Of a DNA stretch of 17,251 nucleotides, positions 13,944 to 17,251 are shown one piece after another. Numbering within the stretch: position 1 is the stretch's first letter; every line of letters starts with the position of its first letter. A model generated the notes under the pieces. It was not told the DNA's origin, made no database searches, and was given only the letters and a program-made list of their open reading frames with translations. The stretch covers positions 1 to 17,251 of the forward strand of contig JBGVDD010000072.1 in the NCBI GenBank assembly GCA_045119215.1. Direction: 5' to 3'. Position numbers and translations under genes: made by a program. The DNA comes from RUG11237 sp045119215 (GTDB lineage Bacteria; Bacillota; Clostridia; Lachnospirales; Lachnospiraceae).

Positions 13944-13984
13944 AGGCGTTCGTTCTATATTTATAGAAGAACGCCTGTTTTGTT
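13944..13984 (+). terminator. Terminator of ssrA
   Basis: AGGCGTTC-G-TTCTAT (13944-13958) pairs with ATAGAAGAACGCCT (13963-13976) over 14 bp with one bulged G, loop ATTT, followed by GTTTTGTTTT. The stem can extend outward because GCAAAA before it matches the T-rich tail. Confidence 0.9.
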
Positions 13985-14022
13985 TTCAATTTTTTTGAAA
14001 ATCTAAGAGGAAATAGTAAATA

Positions 14023-14415
14023 CTAATACACTAGGTGTTGATGAATATTTTGATCATAGTAGGTGAGAAAATGGAAAAGATGTTCTCTCTCCTTTGGGGA
14101 GAAAGATAGCAGTAACTCTATAAGTGCTCGTGTTGTATCATCCAATTTATAGTGTGAATCAATCAAATCAGTATAGAGGGCGTTGGTAGCCGTTAGTATC
14201 TGATTGAGCTTTGCAACAGAAATATTTTTCTTATGATTTTCTACCTGGCTGATATGAGTAACAGACACACCGGATAAAAATGACAGTTCTTCCTGAGTCA
14301 GGTGTTGGTCTTCGCGAAGTTCTTTGATAAAAGTGCCGGCATCCAGCATACACAGCTCCAGCATAGTTAAGTTATTGGTTGCCGCGTTGTTCTTTTTGTT
14401 TTGTAATACGTTCAT
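14023..14415 (-). CDS. XRE-family helix-turn-helix transcriptional regulator
   Basis: A 130-residue protein with a Cro/C1-type helix-turn-helix at about 29-84: FIKELREDQHLTQEELSFLS followed by GVSVTHISQVENHKKNISVAKL, where the second and third helices contact DNA. The N-terminal 25 residues are polar and the C-terminal 40 (about 90-130) are helical, probably for dimerisation; no ligand or enzymatic domain is visible. On the minus strand AAAGGA precedes the ATG at 14415, supporting this start over Met18 or Met23. Its promoter region carries a direct repeat (14439-14456) suggesting autoregulation. It is divergent from the histidine kinase gene 196 bases away and could control it. The target genes are unknown. 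Confidence 0.85.
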   Translation of the reverse strand: MNVLQNKKNNAATNNLTMLELCMLDAGTFIKELREDQHLTQEELSFLSGVSVTHISQVENHKKNISVAKLNQILTATNALYTDLIDSHYKLDDTTRALIELLLSFSPKEREHLFHFLTYYDQNIHQHLVY

Positions 14416-14438
14416 GTTAAATCCTTTCTTTCTCTATG

Positions 14439-14456
14439 ATACAATTATTATACAAT
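14439..14456 (-). promoter_or_regulatory. Direct repeat over the -10 region of the XRE gene: candidate operator
   Basis: ATACAAT occurs at 14439-14445 and 14450-14456, exactly 11 bp apart, one helical turn. On the minus strand the same stretch contains a perfect TATAAT (14447-14452). No convincing -35 precedes it. A repressor bound here would cover the promoter. Confidence 0.45.
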
Positions 14457-14533
14457 GAATAAAAACAGGAAAAAAGTACTAAAAAATATTTTGTAAAAAA
14501 TAATAAAAAAAGGTGAACAATTTGTGACCCGCA

Positions 14534-14562
14534 TTGTCAGAAATATAAATAGATGTTAAAAT
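14534..14562 (+). promoter_or_regulatory. Promoter of the histidine kinase gene
   Basis: TTGTCA (14534-14539) and TAAAAT (14557-14562) are spaced by 17 bases, giving a leader of about 40 bases. Confidence 0.6.
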
Positions 14563-14611
14563 GAACTGTGCTGAGACAGAAGAAAGATAGTAAGATAGAA
14601 GGAAAGGAAAA

Positions 14612-16069
14612 ATGAATAAATCAATTAAAAAACAGTTTGCAGGTATATTTATAATGTTGATGGCATTAACCATAGTCTTGTGTTGGATATTAAATACTGT
14701 TTTTTTGCCTTCTTATTATGCAAAAAGCAAACAACGGTCTATCACAACTGTGTATAATTTATTGCTGCGTACTACAGATTGGGAGAATGAAGAATTTCTT
14801 AAGGGATTAGAACGTGTGTGTAGTACCAACAATATTGATACTATGGTAATAGGCAAAGATGGAACTCAAAAATTATCAACAGTTCATGATGGTAAAAATT
14901 TGGTAATGCAGCTGTTTGATCATTTAATGAAAAATGAACCGGGAAATATTGAGGTGATTGAAAAAAATCAAGACTATACCATGGAAAAAATTAAAGATTT
15001 TCGAAGTGAACAAATATACTTGGAGATGTGGGGCTATTTATCGGAAGGGCAAATTTTTATTATAAGGACACCCATGGAAAGTATCACAGAGAGTGTTAAA
15101 ACTGCAAATCAGTTTTTGGCATATATAGGATTGGTTGCTATTATTATCAGTGGATGTGTAATTTATTTTGTTGCAAAGAAGGTTACAGAACCTATTATGG
15201 ATTTAGCAAAGATATCACAAAAAATGTGTGAATTAGATTTTGCAGCCAAGTATGAAGTGAAAGGAAAAAATGAAATAGCATTTCTTGGGAAGAATATTAA
15301 TCAATTGTCGGAGACTCTAGAACAAACTATATCGGAATTGAAAACTGCAAACAATGAGTTAAAGTCAGATATAGAGAAAAAAGAGCAGATTGATGAGATG
15401 CGTAAAGAATTTTTGGCAAATGTCTCTCATGAATTAAAAACACCTATTGCGTTAATTCAAGGTTATGCAGAAGGATTAAAAGAATGCGTTAATGATGATA
15501 GTGAAAGCAAAGATTTTTATTGTGATGTCATTATGGATGAAGCTGGCAGAATGAACATTATGGTGAAAAAACTATTGACCCTAAATCAGTTAGAATTTGG
15601 AAATGACCTGGTGACTATGGAATGTTTTGATATTTCCAGTATGATAAAGGGGGTATTACAGTCTGTAGATATCCTGGCAAAGCAAAAAGATGTACAAGTT
15701 CATTTTCAACAAGGGGAACCAGTGTATGTCTGGGCAGATGAGTTTAAGGCAGAAGAAGTGTTTCGAAACTATATTTCTAATGCGTTGAATCATGTTGCAG
15801 GAGATAATGTGATAGAAGTAAAAATTACATCGTTAAATGGTGTGGCCAGAATTTCAGTATTTAACACAGGTGATCCTATACCAGAAGAAGCGATAGGACA
15901 GTTGTGGGATAAATTTTATAAGGTAGACAAAGCCAGAACTAGAGAATATGGTGGTAGCGGAATCGGACTCTCTATTGTAAAAGCTATAATGGAGTCGTTT
16001 AATCAGAAATATGGCGTGAAGAATTACGACAATGGAGTAGAATTTTGGTTTGAACTGGAGCAAAAGTAG
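14612..16069 (+). CDS. Membrane sensor histidine kinase with HAMP domain
   Basis: A 485-residue sensor kinase. Membrane helices at about 9-31 and 168-188 enclose an extracellular sensor region (about 32-167) with no domain I can name. A HAMP-like linker (about 189-245) and a coiled coil (about 235-262) lead to the dimerisation domain with the phosphorylated His273 in LANVSHELKTPIALIQGYAEG. The ATPase domain has the N box around Asn390 (YISNALNH), a G1 region FNTGDPIPE, an F box (LWDKFYKVDKAR) and the G2 box GGSGIGLSIVKAIM. All catalytic motifs are intact. GGAAAGGAAA precedes the ATG. No response regulator adjoins it; the next gene is a lipoprotein on the same strand with its own promoter, and a divergent XRE regulator lies upstream. 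The closest response regulator is the one at 12068-12745. Confidence 0.93.
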   Translation: MNKSIKKQFAGIFIMLMALTIVLCWILNTVFLPSYYAKSKQRSITTVYNLLLRTTDWENEEFLKGLERVCSTNNIDTMVIGKDGTQKLSTVHDGKNLVMQLFDHLMKNEPGNIEVIEKNQDYTMEKIKDFRSEQIYLEMWGYLSEGQIFIIRTPMESITESVKTANQFLAYIGLVAIIISGCVIYFVAKKVTEPIMDLAKISQKMCELDFAAKYEVKGKNEIAFLGKNINQLSETLEQTISELKTANNELKSDIEKKEQIDEMRKEFLANVSHELKTPIALIQGYAEGLKECVNDDSESKDFYCDVIMDEAGRMNIMVKKLLTLNQLEFGNDLVTMECFDISSMIKGVLQSVDILAKQKDVQVHFQQGEPVYVWADEFKAEEVFRNYISNALNHVAGDNVIEVKITSLNGVARISVFNTGDPIPEEAIGQLWDKFYKVDKARTREYGGSGIGLSIVKAIMESFNQKYGVKNYDNGVEFWFELEQK

Positions 16070-16081
16070 AAGGGATATAGC

Positions 16082-16110
16082 TTGCGTTAATTATAAAAGA
16101 ATGGTAAAAT
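16082..16110 (+). promoter_or_regulatory. Candidate promoter of the lipoprotein gene
   Basis: TTGCGT (16082-16087) and TAAAAT (16105-16110) are spaced by 17 bases. The -10 is identical to that of the kinase gene. The lipoprotein may therefore be transcribed alone as well as from the kinase promoter, since no terminator separates the two genes. Confidence 0.5.
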
Positions 16111-16142
16111 ATTCATAGTTCACAGAAAGAGGAGGAGGACTT

Positions 16143-16904
16143 ATGAAGAGAGTATTCATTGCATTGGGCACAATGACGCTTTTGCTAACAGGTTGTGCTA
16201 GTGGAGCAGAGTTGAGTGAAAATGACAGTAAAAGAGTTGCCCAATATGCAGCCGATTTGTTGTTAAAGTATGATGTGAATTATCAGGAGAGATTACTTAC
16301 GGCTGGGGAAGTAAGCGAAGAGAAGGAAAAGTTAAGGCTTATAAAAGAACGTGAGGAGGCTGTACAAGAACTATTGGATAAAGAGAAGAATTCATCTGAT
16401 AATGAAAAGAATACAACCCCACATACAACTGAAGGGGGAAAGGAAACACAGGGTGAAGACACGCAGGTAGTAAGGAACGAAGAGGACATTAATGATGTTC
16501 TTGCTATTCCGGGATTGACATTTAAAATGGATGGTTATCAAGTGTGTGATGAATACTCTGATATGGACCAGGAATCAGGGGAAGCCTCTGTCAGTGTTAC
16601 AGCAAAAAATGGAGGGAAATTACTTGTGCTACAGTGTATGGTAAAGAATGAGACGGAGCAGGATTGCCAGTGCAATATTTTTGAAAAAAATATTGAAAGC
16701 TCAGTAACAGTGAATGGTTCAGCAAAGAAAAAAGCAATGATGACGCTATTGCTAAATGATTTTGGAACATTTCAGAAGAACTTGAAACCTGGAGAAAGTG
16801 TAACAACAGTAATGGTTTTTGAACTTAGTGAAACTGATGGTGATATCAATGATTTACAACTTGATTTAAATATTGGAGGAACAGAGCACCCAATTAAATT
16901 ATAG
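16143..16904 (+). CDS. Putative lipoprotein, DUF4352/DUF5067-like C-terminal domain
   Basis: The 253-residue protein has a lipoprotein signal peptide with lipobox LLTGC; Cys18 would be lipidated, fixing the protein to the outer face of the membrane. Residues 19-80 are charged and helical (EEKEKLRLIKEREEAVQELL). A Ser/Thr/Asn/Glu-rich linker follows (about 80-115). From about 125 a beta-rich domain contains GGKLLVLQCMVKNETEQDC and later LKPGESVTTVMVFELSE, a pattern like the immunoglobulin-like DUF4352 and DUF5067 domains in Gram-positive lipoproteins. That domain assignment is tentative and no function follows from it. AGGAGGAGG precedes the ATG. It lies 73 bases after the histidine kinase gene on the same strand, and could take part in signal sensing, though this is inference. 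Confidence 0.8.
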   Translation: MKRVFIALGTMTLLLTGCASGAELSENDSKRVAQYAADLLLKYDVNYQERLLTAGEVSEEKEKLRLIKEREEAVQELLDKEKNSSDNEKNTTPHTTEGGKETQGEDTQVVRNEEDINDVLAIPGLTFKMDGYQVCDEYSDMDQESGEASVSVTAKNGGKLLVLQCMVKNETEQDCQCNIFEKNIESSVTVNGSAKKKAMMTLLLNDFGTFQKNLKPGESVTTVMVFELSETDGDINDLQLDLNIGGTEHPIKL

Positions 16905-16905
16905 C

Positions 16906-16946
16906 TAATGAAGCAAGCCCTATGTATCATAGGGCTTGCTTCATTA
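16906..16946. terminator. Perfect 19-bp inverted repeat after the lipoprotein gene
   Basis: TAATGAAGCAAGCCCTATG (16906-16924) is the exact reverse complement of CATAGGGCTTGCTTCATTA (16928-16946), with a 3-base loop. It starts 2 bases after the stop codon. There is no T run after the stem, so termination may be inefficient, but position and stem strength suggest a transcript 3' end. Confidence 0.65.
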
Positions 16947-17012
16947 TTGGAAACGAGTAGTTGCTGTACAGAAGCAGGTACCTGTGCACTTGTAACACTG
17001 AGTAGAAAAAAA

Positions 17013-17044
17013 TTGAAAAAAGGTTGAAAAAAGGTGAAAAAAGG
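17013..17044 (+). repeat. Tandem TTGAAAAAAGG repeat with phased A6 tracts (UP-element-like)
   Basis: TTGAAAAAAGG is at 17013-17023 and 17024-17034, followed by TGAAAAAAGG at 17035-17044 and then directly by TGTTGACA of the promoter. The three A6 tracts start at 17016, 17027 and 17037, 11 and 10 bp apart, in phase with the DNA helix. Such phasing bends DNA and such A-rich sequence next to a -35 acts as an UP element in known rRNA promoters. Between 16947 and 17012 I see only a palindrome, CAGGTACCTG at 16975-16984, and no gene. Confidence 0.7.
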
Positions 17045-17046
17045 TG

Positions 17047-17076
17047 TTGACAACCATGGAACTTATATGATATATT
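17047..17076 (+). promoter_or_regulatory. Upstream promoter (P1) of a probable rRNA operon
   Basis: A perfect -35 TTGACA (17047-17052) is followed after 18 bases by TATATT (17071-17076). GTCGCTG follows at 17084-17090, near the expected transcription start, and the same heptamer follows the second promoter. The assignment to rRNA is inferred from tandem strong promoters with A-rich upstream elements; the rRNA itself is outside the window. Confidence 0.6.
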
Positions 17077-17157
17077 ATAACATGTCGCTGGGAATGGCGG
17101 CCACGAAAAAACTTGATTTTACTGGGGATTCCAGTGTTGAGCCACAGGCCTCCTGAG

Positions 17158-17229
17158 AAAAACCAAAAGAAAAAATCAAAAAAGTTTTTCAAAAAAGTTC
17201 TTGACAAAGGCAACTGCTTATGATAAGAT
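17158..17229 (+). promoter_or_regulatory. Downstream promoter (P2) of a probable rRNA operon with A-tract upstream region
   Basis: TTGACA (17201-17206) and TAAGAT (17224-17229) are spaced by 17 bases. Upstream lie several A tracts (17158-17162, 17170-17175, 17178-17183 and 17191-17196). GTCGCTG recurs at 17239-17245, close to the expected start. Between P1 and P2 I see a small hairpin, ACTGG/CCAGT around a 5-base loop in the ACTGGGGATTCCAGT stretch, and no coding sequence. Confidence 0.65.
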
Positions 17230-17251
17230 ATAGAAGTTGTCGCTGATGACA

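Noticed and set aside
17013..17044. Possible CRISPR or other spaced-repeat array
   Set aside because: The repeats are 10-11 bases, directly adjacent with no spacers, and abut a -35 box; they are A-tract promoter DNA.
16944..17213. Minus-strand open frame of 89 codons across the promoter region at the window end
   Set aside because: The Phe-rich product is simply the reverse reading of the A tracts upstream of the tandem promoters, without a convincing ribosome binding site.
1..17251. Mobile element, prophage or defence system
   Set aside because: No transposase, integrase, terminal repeats with target duplication, nuclease-helicase cassette or toxin-antitoxin pair is seen; the lone XRE regulator has no toxin-like partner beside it.

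Overview
This window looks like a chromosomal segment of a low-GC Firmicute of class Clostridia, most likely a Lachnospiraceae member. That placement is an inference from protein family types, codon use, strong GGAGG ribosome binding sites, the CmpB-type membrane protein and the layout of the tmRNA and rRNA promoters; no marker gene in the window fixes the genus. Almost all of the DNA is core housekeeping sequence. I see no insertion sequence, phage gene, CRISPR array or defence system.

Layout. Bases 1-700: the 3' end of alaS, then a strong promoter, a structured leader and rpsU (S21), closed by a terminator. Bases 700-2770: a CmpB-like five-helix membrane protein (+), a cluster of hairpins, and a D-Ala-D-Ala carboxypeptidase (-). 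Bases 2850-6950: one operon holding a membrane-anchored metallophosphoesterase, scpA, scpB (condensin partners) and a large polytopic membrane protein with an acidic cytoplasmic tail, ending in a long terminator. Bases 6970-7740: a HAD-family phosphatase (-).

Bases 7790-12060: greA, then secG with its own promoter and terminator, then rnr-smpB-J-domain gene as a tight unit, ending in a terminator shared with the convergent response regulator. Bases 12068-13401 (-): a one-helix membrane protein of unknown function followed by an OmpR-type response regulator, with no kinase beside them. Bases 13501-13990: ssrA (tmRNA) under a perfect consensus promoter. Bases 14023-16946: an XRE-type regulator (-), then divergently a sensor histidine kinase and a lipoprotein. 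Bases 16947-17251 hold no gene but contain two tandem strong promoters with A-tract upstream elements, which look like those of an rRNA operon starting just beyond the window.

How the genes work together. RNase R, SmpB and tmRNA form the trans-translation and mRNA-decay machinery, and all three lie within 5 kb. ScpA and ScpB are the kleisin and winged-helix partners of SMC. The response regulator at 12.1-12.7 kb lacks a kinase and the kinase at 14.6-16.1 kb lacks a regulator, so they may be a separated pair. No clearly novel system stands out. The best second looks are the split two-component locus with its unknown membrane protein, the structured rpsU leader, the large tailed membrane protein after scpB, the orphan J-domain protein, and the phased A-tracts before the presumed rRNA promoter.
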